Source of the DNA: Georgenia subflava
Lineage (GTDB): Bacteria; Actinomycetota; Actinomycetes; Actinomycetales; Actinomycetaceae
Direction: 5' to 3'
NCBI RefSeq assembly: GCF_009193155.1
Contig: NZ_VUKD01000005.1
Location: 62,001-126,000 of the forward strand
Length of the DNA stretch: 64,000 nucleotides
Part shown: one piece after another, positions 1 to 7,091 of the stretch
How positions within the stretch are numbered: the first letter of the stretch is position 1
Layout: each line of letters opens with the position of its first letter
Position numbers and translations under genes: made by a program
The notes under the pieces: model-generated
What the model saw: the letters and a program-made list of their open reading frames with translations, nothing else
Database searches by the model: none
Told to the model about the DNA's origin: nothing

Positions 1-34
1 GATCCGCGGCCGGAGCTGCAACTCGTGTGGAGTG

Positions 35-211
35 CTAGGTCCGGGAGGCGGTCCCGACGGGGGTGCCGACGAGCGCGGGGCGCAGACGCACCCCAGCCGT
101 GGCAATGCCGAAGGCAGACTGCTGCCGAGTGAGGGCAGACTTCGGCCTTGCGGCGAGCGGGGTGGGCGCGAGCACGACGTACGCGCAATCGGCCATGTTC
201 CTGTTGATCAC
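35..211 (-). CDS. Candidate leader uORF (58 codons) upstream of off-window whiB7
   Basis: A GTG start at 211 sits six bases behind a perfect GGAGGT ribosome-binding site (223-218), about 65 nt downstream of the predicted WhiB7-type transcription start. The frame runs 58 codons to a TAG at 37-35. Third codon positions are roughly 88 percent G or C, like the real genes nearby. No domain is recognisable. whiB7 genes are known to be controlled by a translated upstream ORF whose impaired translation by ribosome-targeting antibiotics relieves premature termination, and this ORF is placed to do that. The role is inferred from position. It could instead be a small unrelated protein. Confidence 0.5.
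   Translation of the reverse strand: MINRNMADCAYVVLAPTPLAARPKSALTRQQSAFGIATAGVRLRPALVGTPVGTASRT
107..146 (-). promoter_or_regulatory. Stem-loop inside the leader uORF, possible attenuator
   Basis: Nested inverted repeats: outer arms GCCGAA/TTCGGC (107-112 and 141-146) and an inner stem CTGCC/GGCAG (122-126 and 134-138) with a 7-base loop. They lie within the coding part of the uORF, where ribosome position would control folding. There is no U-tract, so terminator activity is only a suggestion. Confidence 0.3.
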
Positions 212-284
212 TTCGGCACCTCCTTCGGCTGCGGGGATCCTTGTGTGCTGGCTAGGCAGGACCCGGTCGAAACGGACAGGAACG

Positions 285-322
285 AGACTAGACCCGTCGT
301 TCCTCGAGGGGCAATCCTTTTT
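285..322 (-). promoter_or_regulatory. WhiB7-type promoter of a gene off the left edge
   Basis: On the minus strand an A-tract (AAAAA, 322-318) lies three bases upstream of a -35 element TTGCCC (314-309). An 18 bp spacer separates it from a -10 element TAGTCT (290-285). An AT-rich block three bases before the -35 is the recognised mark of WhiB7-dependent promoters, including whiB7's own. Gene order (uvrD2 upstream on the same strand, mycoredoxin and nudC beyond) puts whiB7 exactly here in mycobacteria. The whiB7 gene itself is not in the window. Confidence 0.6.
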
Positions 323-368
323 CCGGGGAGTTTTTCGGCGAGTTTCCGGGACGGACTTCGAGAGGAGC

Positions 369-410
369 AAGGCCGCCCTCCGGAAGGCTCTGAGGCCGCC
401 CTCCGGAGGG
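369..410 (-). terminator. Tandem-duplicated terminator hairpin after uvrD2
   Basis: A 12 bp perfect palindrome CCCTCCGGAGGG (399-410) lies 15 bp past the uvrD2 stop. A second, slightly diverged copy of the same 19 bp block lies at 369-387, a period of 23 bp. Both copies can form the hairpin. This probably insulates uvrD2 from the downstream leader. Confidence 0.5.
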
Positions 411-425
411 TTCGACAGGCAGGGC

Positions 426-2459
426 TCAGCGCGAGAGCCAGGCCTCGACGTCGACGTCCTCACCGCGGACGACGGCGAGGACCTGCCCCCCGTAGGCCTC
501 GAGCTTGGTCGCCCCGATGCCACGCAGGACGGCGAGCTGTCGCAGGTCTTTCGGCTTTGCCGTGGCGATGGCCTGCAAGGTGGTGTCGTGCAGCACGGTG
601 TACGCCGGCTTGCTGATCGTCCGGGCAACCTCACCCCGCCAGGTTCGCAGCCGCTCGAAGAGCTCGGCATCGGCGGGGTTCTCCTCGAAGAACGAATCGG
701 TGCGCGCCCGGGCGGCGGCGCGGCGCGAGAGCTTCCCTCCCCCGCCGGCACCGTCGTCGGGCCAGATGCCGTCCAGGAAGCGTGACCGCTTCCGCGAGGC
801 GCGTCCACCGACCGTGCGAGCGCGGGCGTAGGACAGGTGCAGGTGCTCGCGTGCTCGGGTCACCCCGACGTAGAGCAGCCGTCGTTCCTCCGCGACGGCA
901 TCGTCACCGTCGGCGAGCGAGATGGGCAGGAGCCCCTCGGAGACGCCGACCAGGAAGACGGCGTCCCACTCCAGGCCCTTGGCGGCGTGCAGGCTCGCGA
1001 GCGTCACGCCGGCGACCGTCGGGGCGTGCTGAGCCGCCATCCGCTCGTCGAGCTCGGCGACGAGGCCGGCCATGTCGGCGTTGCGCGTGGCGTGGAGGTC
1101 GTCGGCGAGGGTGACGAGCGAGTTCAGGGACTCCCACCGCTCCCGGACGGCACCTCGTGCGGCGGGAGGCTGCTTGACCCAGCCCACCGAGGCGAGGATG
1201 TCGCGCACCGCCTCGGGCATGGGTTGGTCGGTCGTGGACCGGACGCCGCCGCGCAGCAGCACGATGGCCTCGCGCACCTCCCGGCGGGAGAAGAACCGCT
1301 CGCCACCGCGCACGAGGTAACCGATGCCCGCATCGGCGAGTGCCTGCTCGAGCGCCTCCGACTGACCGTTGGTCCGGTAGAGGACTGCGATCTCGCTCAG
1401 CGGCACCGCCTCCTTCTCGAGGGCCGTGATGCGTTCGGCGACCCCTCTGGCCTCGGCGAGGTCGTCGTCGTAGGTCTCGAAGCGCACCGGGATGGACGAG
1501 GGACGCTGCGCGACGAGCTCCACGGCTGCGGCGTTGCGATGGCGACCTGCCCGTGCCAGGACCTTGTTGGCGAGGTCCACGACCTGGGGCGTGGAGCGGT
1601 AGTCACGGACGAGCCGGACCACCGGGGCGCCCTCGTACCGGCGCGGGAAGCCGGTGAGGAAGTTCGGCGTGGCGCCGGTGAAGGAGTAGATCGTCTGGGA
1701 GACGTCACCCACCACGCAGATCTCGCGCCGCGAACCGAGCCAGAGGTCGAGGAGCCGCTGCTGGAGGGGTGAGACGTCCTGGTACTCGTCGACGACGAAG
1801 TGCCGGTACTGCGCCCGCACCTGTGCGGCGACGTCGTCTCGCTCGAGCAGGATCCCGACCAGCAGCAGGAGGACGTCCTCGAAGTCGATGACGCCACGTT
1901 CGTTCTTGACGTCCTCGTAGACGCTGAGCAGCCGCGCGATGGTGGCGTGGTCGTGACCGGCCACGTCCTCCCGTCCGGCACGGAGAGCCTTGGCTGCGTA
2001 GTCGTCGGGGGTGACGAGGGAGACCTTGGCCCACTCGACCTCCCCGGAGAGGTCACGGATGGCGACCCGGTCCGCGCCCAGGCCGAGCCGTCCGGACGCC
2101 TCGGCCACCAGGCCGGCCTTGTGCTCGGCGATCCGCGGCAACGACCCGCCGATCGCCGTCGGCCAGAAGTAGGACAGCTGTCGCAGCGCGGCGGCGTGGA
2201 AGGTCCGCGCCTGGACGCCCGCCACACCGAGGTCGCGCAGCCGTGAGCGCATCTCACCTGCGGCTCGTGCCGTGAAGGTCACGGCGAGGACGGTCTGAGG
2301 GTTGTACGTACCCGAGCGCACGCCGTTCGCGATGCGGTAGGTGATGGCGCGCGTCTTACCGGTACCGGCGCCCGCGAGCACGCAGAGCGGACCGGTCAGG
2401 TGCTCGGCGACGGCCCGCTGGTCGTCGTCGAGGGCGGCCAGCAGCTCTTCGGTACTCAT
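426..2459 (-). CDS. uvrD2: ATP-dependent DNA helicase UvrD2 (SF1)
   Basis: 677-residue superfamily 1A 3'-5' DNA helicase of the actinobacterial UvrD2 type, acting in DNA repair. Visible motifs in order: Walker A AGAGTGKT at residues 29-36, Walker B VVDEYQDVSPLQ, motif III GDVSQTIYSFTGA, motif V with HAAKGLEWD, and motif VI LLYVGVTRAREHL. The last 80 or so residues form an HRDC domain (LRQLAVLRGIGATKLEAYG), the feature that separates UvrD2 from UvrD1. The ATG at 2459 is chosen because the family begins just before the Q motif (DDDQRAVAEHL); the frame stays open upstream to about 2825 but that part resembles nothing known. A TGAGG sits just upstream. Divergent mycoredoxin and the following whiB7-type leader reproduce the mycobacterial neighbourhood. 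Confidence 0.95.
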   Translation of the reverse strand: MSTEELLAALDDDQRAVAEHLTGPLCVLAGAGTGKTRAITYRIANGVRSGTYNPQTVLAVTFTARAAGEMRSRLRDLGVAGVQARTFHAAALRQLSYFWPTAIGGSLPRIAEHKAGLVAEASGRLGLGADRVAIRDLSGEVEWAKVSLVTPDDYAAKALRAGREDVAGHDHATIARLLSVYEDVKNERGVIDFEDVLLLLVGILLERDDVAAQVRAQYRHFVVDEYQDVSPLQQRLLDLWLGSRREICVVGDVSQTIYSFTGATPNFLTGFPRRYEGAPVVRLVRDYRSTPQVVDLANKVLARAGRHRNAAAVELVAQRPSSIPVRFETYDDDLAEARGVAERITALEKEAVPLSEIAVLYRTNGQSEALEQALADAGIGYLVRGGERFFSRREVREAIVLLRGGVRSTTDQPMPEAVRDILASVGWVKQPPAARGAVRERWESLNSLVTLADDLHATRNADMAGLVAELDERMAAQHAPTVAGVTLASLHAAKGLEWDAVFLVGVSEGLLPISLADGDDAVAEERRLLYVGVTRAREHLHLSYARARTVGGRASRKRSRFLDGIWPDDGAGGGGKLSRRAAARARTDSFFEENPADAELFERLRTWRGEVARTISKPAYTVLHDTTLQAIATAKPKDLRQLAVLRGIGATKLEAYGGQVLAVVRGEDVDVEAWLSR

Positions 2460-2936
2460 CGACCTCAGTCTCTCAGGCGGCGGTGACAGCACCGGTGCCG
2501 GTCCCCAGGTTCTGGCGACCGTAGTCGCGACGACCGGGCCGGTGGATCGTGGCCGCGTCCATCTTCGGCGTCCATGCTCGGCCCCTTCCTGGATTGCGCC
2601 ACCGCGACTTCTCGCGACGGTGCCTCCGGCGAGCGGGCCTGCGGGTGGGCCCGCGGTCCGCGTCCGGGGCTGCTCCTGGACGGGCTTGCCCGGGCCCTGG
2701 TGACGCGGGACGTAGGCGAGGGAACGGTCGAAGTACGCCGCCATGCCGGGGGCGAGGAAGACGGCGTGCCGTCTGGAGAACGCACGGACGTGCTCGCTTC
2801 GACGGCGCGACGTGGCGCGAAGCACGCCGTGCGGTCACCACCGAGGGAAGAATCGGAACGGTCTCGCCGTTTGTGCTGATGACGAACCATTCGTGCGCGA
2901 GCGATGCGCACGACCACCGACGCAGAGGAGCCCTCC
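2460..2936. other. 477 bp divergent intergenic region with unexplained open frames
   Basis: Region between uvrD2 and mycoredoxin, unusually long for this pair. On the minus strand the uvrD2 frame stays open to about 2825 and includes a stretch near 2640-2780 with almost pure G/C third positions (reading AVFLAPGMAAYFDRS). A different minus frame has a coding-like stretch ending in TGA at 2473-2475, just before uvrD2. Neither has a convincing start or ribosome-binding site, and neither matches a family I know. The region could be a decayed or frameshifted small gene plus both promoters. Conserved RNase P or tmRNA cores were looked for and not seen. Confidence 0.3.
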
Positions 2937-3197
2937 ATGACCACGCAGGCGCCCGAGGCCGGCACCATCACGATGTACTCGACCTCATGGTGCGGGTACT
3001 GCCGCCGACTGAAGACCCAGCTGGACAAGGAAGGCATCGCCTACAACGAGGTGAACATCGAGGAGGACGAGACCTCCGCGAGCTTCGTCGAGTCGGTCAA
3101 CGACGGCAACCAGACGGTCCCGACGGTGGTGTTCCCTGACGGCACGGCGGCCACGAACCCGTCGCTCAACGAGGTCGTCCAGCGCCTGCAGGCCTGA
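2937..3197 (+). CDS. mrx1: Mycoredoxin-1-like glutaredoxin
   Basis: 86-residue glutaredoxin-fold protein. The redox motif CGYC is at residues 19-22 after MYSTSW, followed by the cis-proline motif TVPTVVF, as in mycoredoxin-1, which reduces mycothiol mixed disulfides in actinobacteria. It probably acts in the cytoplasm with mycothiol as cofactor. The ATG at 2937 is preferred over an in-frame ATG at 2904 because an AGAGGAG ribosome-binding site lies at 2924-2930, six bases ahead. It is divergent from uvrD2 and convergent with nudC, the same arrangement as Rv3198A in M. tuberculosis. A strong bidirectional terminator follows. Confidence 0.92.
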   Translation: MTTQAPEAGTITMYSTSWCGYCRRLKTQLDKEGIAYNEVNIEEDETSASFVESVNDGNQTVPTVVFPDGTAATNPSLNEVVQRLQA

Positions 3198-3209
3198 CCA
3201 GAGCTGGTG

Positions 3210-3239
3210 GAGGACCCCGCACGATCGTGCGGGGTCCTC
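3210..3239. terminator. Bidirectional terminator, 30 bp perfect palindrome
   Basis: A perfect 30 bp inverted repeat, arms GAGGACCCCGCAC and GTGCGGGGTCCTC around GATC, just after the mycoredoxin stop. It is followed by CTACTTTGT on the plus strand. It separates convergent mycoredoxin and nudC. Confidence 0.75.
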
Positions 3240-3245
3240 TACTTT

Positions 3246-3306
3246 GTCGTGCGGGATCCGCTCGTCGTCGTGCGGGGATCCGCTCGTCGTGCGGGGATCC
3301 CCTCAC
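3246..3306. repeat. Three short tandem copies related to the terminator arm
   Basis: Three near-identical copies of about 20 bp (GTCGTGCGGGGATCCGCTC type) follow the terminator. They share the TCGTGCGGGG core of its right arm, as if the hairpin arm had been copied in tandem toward nudC. Confidence 0.6.
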
Positions 3307-3335
3307 GTCGACGATCACGGTTCCTCTCGGTGCGA

Positions 3336-4304
3336 TCAGCCGTCGCGGACAGGCGAGACGGGACCACCGAACCAGTCCTCGATCAGCGCCCTCGCGATCG
3401 ACGAGCGCATCGGTAGGAGCACGTGCTGCTCTCCGACGGCGACCGCCAGCTCCGCCCGGGTGAAGAATCGAGCCTCCGTGATCTCCACGCCGTCCACGCG
3501 GATCTCGTTCGGCGCCCCCTCGGCCACCCGCGCGCGGAACCCGAGCATCAACGACGCCGGGAACGGCCACGGCTGAGAGGTCGTGAACTCGACCTCACCG
3601 ATCCTGATGCCGACCTCTTCCATGACCTCGCGGCGCACAGCCGTCTCGATGGACTCACCCGGCTCGACGTACCCGGCGAGCGTCGAGAAGCGCCGCTCCG
3701 GCCAGTGGGAGGCGTGGCCGAGGAGGATCCGGTCCTCACTGTCGGTGACAGCCATGATCACGGCGGGATCGCTGCGCGGGTAGTGCAGCGACTGATCGGC
3801 TGTGCAGCGGCGCACCCAGCCTGCGTCGATCACTTCGGTCATCTCGCCGCATCGCGGGCAGCGCGGGTGCCGAGCGTGCCAGGCCGCCAGGGCGACGGCA
3901 GTCGTCGCCAGTCCGGCGTCGCGATCGCCCAGAACGTCACCGACGTCGCGGAGGTGGTCGAAGGTCAGCGTCGAGACGAGCTCGACCAGAGCCGCGTCCT
4001 CGACGACCGGCACGCCGTCCAGATCGCGTTCCTCGCCGAGGTCGTCCGGCAGCGTCAGGGACACGTACGCACCGCCGTCGTCCCGTCCGAGGTATGCCAC
4101 CTCCTCAGCCGCTCGGCCCGCCCCCGGCAGCTCGGCCGGGCTGTGCAGCGCCAGCTCACCGTCGCGGGTCGCTACGAGGCCGTGCCGGACGAGCACGATC
4201 CGCGTATCGGGATCGGACAGCAGGCCGGGCAGCAGGTCGTCGAGGGGGCGTGAGACGGCGTCACGGTCGACGGTGGAGCGGGCGAGCGGGAGTAGGTCGT
4301 GCAC
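3336..4304 (-). CDS. nudC: NAD(+) diphosphatase / RNA de-NADding Nudix hydrolase NudC
   Basis: About 322 residues. Hydrolyses NAD(H) to NMN(H) and AMP, and in bacteria removes NAD caps from RNA. Seen in order: a variable N-terminal domain, a zinc-ribbon region starting CPRCG with a degenerate second pair (RRCTADQS), YPRSDPAVI, the Nudix box GYVEPGESIETAVRREVMEE, and the NudC signature SQPWPFPASLM that separates NADH pyrophosphatases from other Nudix enzymes. The degenerate second zinc pair is usual in actinobacteria. GTG at 4304 is chosen because the -10 hexamer TACCGT (4316-4311) lies six bases before it, fitting a leaderless transcript. GTG at 4310 in the same frame is the alternative. It lies 51 bp downstream of the DUF222-HNH gene. 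Confidence 0.93.
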   Translation of the reverse strand: MHDLLPLARSTVDRDAVSRPLDDLLPGLLSDPDTRIVLVRHGLVATRDGELALHSPAELPGAGRAAEEVAYLGRDDGGAYVSLTLPDDLGEERDLDGVPVVEDAALVELVSTLTFDHLRDVGDVLGDRDAGLATTAVALAAWHARHPRCPRCGEMTEVIDAGWVRRCTADQSLHYPRSDPAVIMAVTDSEDRILLGHASHWPERRFSTLAGYVEPGESIETAVRREVMEEVGIRIGEVEFTTSQPWPFPASLMLGFRARVAEGAPNEIRVDGVEITEARFFTRAELAVAVGEQHVLLPMRSSIARALIEDWFGGPVSPVRDG

Positions 4305-4310
4305 ACCCAC

Positions 4311-4316
4311 ACGGTA
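4311..4316 (-). promoter_or_regulatory. Leaderless-type -10 box of nudC
   Basis: TACCGT on the minus strand, six bases before the GTG at 4304. It fits the TANNNT -10 plus short spacing pattern seen at many starts in this window. Confidence 0.45.
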
Positions 4317-4355
4317 TCGGCCGCCATCGAGTCAGACCGGCGAGGGTGTCGCGCG

Positions 4356-5762
4356 TCAGGTTGCGTGGGGCGTGGGTTCGATGGTGGTGCCGTCGCGGCG
4401 GGTGAAGTGCCAGTGGGTGCCGCGGTTCTCGATGGTGATGCGTCGTTTGTGGACGAAGTCGTGGTGGTGCCAGCACAGCAGGATGCCGTGTTTGAGGTCG
4501 GTGGTGCCGTGCTGGGCCCACCACCAGATCGCGTGGTGGATCTCGCCCTCGCCTGGTGGGGCGTCGCAGCCTGGGTAGCGGCAGGTGCGGTCGCGGGCGA
4601 TGATCGCGCGGGTCTGGGCGGTGATGAAGAGGCGTTTCTCTCTGCCGGTGTCCAGCACCTCGGAGGCGGGTCCGAAGACGACGCGGTGGACCTCGCTGGT
4701 GCAGGCGATGCGGGCCAGCAGGGACGGGGCCAGCGGGGTGCCGTCGTCGAAGGTCGCGGGTTCGACCTCGGTCATGGCGGCGGGGTCGAGCTCGGCGCCG
4801 ATGACTGCCTCGGGCAGCGGTTGCCCGCACCCGCAGGTCCCTGGCTCTGATGCTCCGAACGCCGCGCCGGGGTGGGTCGGGAGCGGGCAGCCGGGGTGGC
4901 GGCGGGTGGGTGCGGAGGCGGCGATCAGGCGCTGGAGGGTCTCGAAGGGGACGTGGACGCTGAGGTGGGGGCGGATGCGGGCGCCGGGGCGCAGCGTCCC
5001 GGAGTCCAGGGCCAGGTGGGCCAGGGAGGCCAGGGCGCCGGCGTAGCGTTGCCCGGCGGTGCGGTGGTCACCGGCGGCGGGGGTGGCGACCCGGGCGTCC
5101 AGGGCGGCCCGCACGGCCTCGCCGGAGGCCTTGGACAGCCACCCGCCGGGGACGTAGCCGTCGGTGGTCTCGGACAGGTAGAACTCTTCCCGGTCGGACT
5201 CGGCGACGTAGGCGCGGTCGGCGGCGTCGGGGTCGGCCCGCAGCCCCCAGTGCTTGAGCACGATCGTGAAGGCCGAGGCGTCCAACGACCTGGCCTGGGC
5301 GAGGAGGAAGTCCTCCCCGACGGCCGGGTCGGTCAGCTTCGCCCGCCGGGCTTCGGTGTCGGTGGTGTGCTTGACCAGGGCGGCGGCGTGGTCGGCGCTG
5401 ATCTGAGCGTCGGCCAGGGCGGCCGCGGTGGCGGGCAGGTGGTCGCGCAGCGCCCTGGCCTGGCGCACCTGCGCCGTGGCGGTGGACTTGTGCCGGCCCG
5501 TGCGGGCCCGGTACCAGGTCGGCATGGACCGGGCGCCGTCCAGCGCCCAGAGCCCGCCGGCCTCGATCGTGGCCAGTGCCCGGGCGGTGAGGGCCTCGAC
5601 CTGCCGGTGGGCGTGCTCGAGGTCGTCCAGGGCATCCATCACCGCCTGCCCGGGCACGGTGTGCAGGTCGATCCCGGCGAGCCCGGACAGCAGCTCCTGG
5701 ACCTGGGACAGGCCCGCCGCCAGCGCCGCGGCCGGGCCGCCGTCGTCGTCGATCGGGGACAT
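4356..5762 (-). CDS. DUF222 / HNH endonuclease (13E12 repeat family)
   Basis: 468 residues. The N-terminal three quarters are the helical DUF222 domain (with the typical RSMPTWYRARTG and TGYVPGG segments). The C-terminal part is an HNH nuclease: CRYPGC, then GEIHHAIWWWAQHGTT, then LLCWHHHDFVH, supplying the zinc/metal histidines. These proteins are multicopy in actinobacterial genomes and resemble the REP13E12 elements of mycobacteria; their biological role is not established. The ATG at 5762 has a strong GGGAGGGAGG just upstream. The gene sits between nudC and a locally AT-richer spacer and interrupts an otherwise conserved neighbourhood, consistent with insertion. No flanking repeats or att sites were seen. 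Confidence 0.9.
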   Translation of the reverse strand: MSPIDDDGGPAAALAAGLSQVQELLSGLAGIDLHTVPGQAVMDALDDLEHAHRQVEALTARALATIEAGGLWALDGARSMPTWYRARTGRHKSTATAQVRQARALRDHLPATAAALADAQISADHAAALVKHTTDTEARRAKLTDPAVGEDFLLAQARSLDASAFTIVLKHWGLRADPDAADRAYVAESDREEFYLSETTDGYVPGGWLSKASGEAVRAALDARVATPAAGDHRTAGQRYAGALASLAHLALDSGTLRPGARIRPHLSVHVPFETLQRLIAASAPTRRHPGCPLPTHPGAAFGASEPGTCGCGQPLPEAVIGAELDPAAMTEVEPATFDDGTPLAPSLLARIACTSEVHRVVFGPASEVLDTGREKRLFITAQTRAIIARDRTCRYPGCDAPPGEGEIHHAIWWWAQHGTTDLKHGILLCWHHHDFVHKRRITIENRGTHWHFTRRDGTTIEPTPHAT

Positions 5763-6097
5763 CGGGGCCTCCCTCCCACGCCACGTCGTCGGGGTACGAA
5801 GATCGGGTCGTTCAACCACCACCACCGTATCGAACACACGTTCACGAATGCAAGAGGAAATGGTGCGCGAATCAAATTTGTGGAAAGCGTGGCAACAACG
5901 CCCACTGTGGAAAACCGCCCTGTGGAAACGTTGGCATCTCGCGGCTTCTGTGGATACGAAGCCAACTAATCACTGCTGTCACGAAAAGCATGGAGCTCGT
6001 ACTACAGTTTTCCGCGCGACTGTAAGCAACATTGCAAGCGGCGGAACGAATCCAGTCTGCGGGCGACAGACGAGGCAAGCCGTTCGACAATGTCGCC
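5763..6097. other. 335 bp AT-richer divergent spacer with four TGTGGA-type motifs
   Basis: Locally much lower GC than the rest of the window. Four same-orientation copies of TGTGGAAA or TGTGGATA start at 5879, 5906, 5921 and 5949. They resemble the reverse complement of DnaA boxes (TTATCCACA / TTGTCCACA). The spacer also carries the promoters of the divergent HNH and NTF2-like genes. No ORF with a credible start is present. Confidence 0.5.
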
Positions 6098-6463
6098 ATG
6101 CTCGAGGAACAGCTCGCCACCTGGGTCGAGGGCTACGTACGGGCCTGGAACTCGAACGACCGCGACGAGATCGGGATGCTCTTCAGCGAGAACGCGACGT
6201 ATCGCACCGAGCCTTACGCGGAACCTGCCACCGGGCGCCAGGCCATCGTCGAGAGATGGCTCGAGCTTCGTGACGAACCCGGCCAGACGACGTTCCGGTG
6301 GGAACCGCTCGTTGCCAGCGGCGGTCTGGCAATCATCCAGGGCACGACCGTCTACCACTTCGATCCGCCGAAGACCTATAGCAACCTGTGGGTGATCAGG
6401 CTCGACGCCGAGGGTCGCTGCACGGAGTTCACCGAGTGGTGGATGGAACAGCCCGCGCGGTGA
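6098..6463 (+). CDS. NTF2-like / SnoaL-type protein
   Basis: 121 residues with the look of the nuclear-transport-factor-2 fold: an opening amphipathic helix (VEGYVRAWNSNDRDEIGMLF), ENATYRTEPYAEPATGRQAIVERWLE, then alternating strands ending in WVIRLDAEGRCTEFTEWWMEQ. Family members are small hydrolases, isomerases or binding proteins, so no specific reaction can be assigned. The ATG at 6098 is preferred over an upstream TTG because a GACAAT hexamer (6086-6091) lies six bases before it, fitting the leaderless pattern, and because the fold begins there. It stands alone, divergent from the HNH gene and convergent with a lipoprotein gene. Confidence 0.8.
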   Translation: MLEEQLATWVEGYVRAWNSNDRDEIGMLFSENATYRTEPYAEPATGRQAIVERWLELRDEPGQTTFRWEPLVASGGLAIIQGTTVYHFDPPKTYSNLWVIRLDAEGRCTEFTEWWMEQPAR

Positions 6464-6561
6464 CGGTAACTGGTCCGACGTCGGCGGCGGCGGTTGGACA
6501 GGAGCCCGGGGTGACGGCAACGCACGACAGGGCCTGCGCCGTCGGCAACCCACCGCAGAGG

Positions 6562-7050
6562 TCAGCGCGTCTCCGCGGTCTCCGCCGGCGGGACCGGGGA
6601 CGCGCAGTAGGCCAGCGGTCCCTGCCCCTCACCGTGGTAGGCGAACTCCGAACCGCCCGCCGCCAGCACGAGCCGCCTGCCGTCTACCAGTGCCTGCGTG
6701 TACGCCTTCCCGGGCTCAGGGCAGCCGATACTGCCGTCGGACCAGGTCACCGTCTCGAACACGACGACGGCGATCTCGCCCGGGTCGACTCCGGTCCGGC
6801 CCGCGAGGTCGTCGACGGCGGTCCGCACGTCAGGAGGTAGCGACGCGGGGTCGCTGGGTCGGCCCGTGCTGCCAGTCGGGCTCGCGGTGGGATCGGCGGT
6901 CCGGTCGGTCGTCGGGCCGTCGGTCGGGATCGCGCTCGGGCTCGACGTCGCCCCTGGGGTCTCGTCCCCGACGTCCGGGTCGCCGCACGAGCCGAGTGCC
7001 AGGAGCAGGGCCGCGAGGCCGAGCACCGTGGGCCCCGCTGTCGGTCTCAT
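6562..7050 (-). CDS. Putative secreted lipoprotein
   Basis: 162 residues. A signal peptide with hydrophobic core (VLGLAALLLAL) ends in a lipobox LGSC, so Cys22 should be lipidated and the protein anchored outside the membrane. A Ser/Thr/Pro/Asp-rich linker follows to about residue 75. The C-terminal domain carries WSDGSIGCPEPGKAYTQAL and GGSEFAYHGEG, a pattern I associate with an uncharacterised actinobacterial family; its function is unknown. Two cysteines in this domain could form a disulfide. The start ATG at 7050 is preceded by a TACCGT hexamer (7062-7057) six bases upstream, again a leaderless arrangement. Confidence 0.8.
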   Translation of the reverse strand: MRPTAGPTVLGLAALLLALGSCGDPDVGDETPGATSSPSAIPTDGPTTDRTADPTASPTGSTGRPSDPASLPPDVRTAVDDLAGRTGVDPGEIAVVVFETVTWSDGSIGCPEPGKAYTQALVDGRRLVLAAGGSEFAYHGEGQGPLAYCASPVPPAETAETR

Positions 7051-7056
7051 GGCTCG

Positions 7057-7062
7057 ACGGTA
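7057..7062 (-). promoter_or_regulatory. Leaderless-type -10 box of the lipoprotein gene
   Basis: TACCGT on the minus strand, six bases before the ATG at 7050. There is no ribosome-binding site between it and the start. Confidence 0.45.
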
Positions 7063-7091
7063 CGTAACCCGGACCTGGACCGCATCGGCGA

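Noticed and set aside
2460-2936. Possible RNase P RNA or tmRNA in the long spacer
   Set aside because: None of the conserved core sequences was found on either strand.
4356-6097. DUF222-HNH gene as part of an integrated mobile element with att sites
   Set aside because: No flanking direct or inverted repeats, integrase or tRNA gene; only the gene type and the AT-richer spacer hint at insertion.
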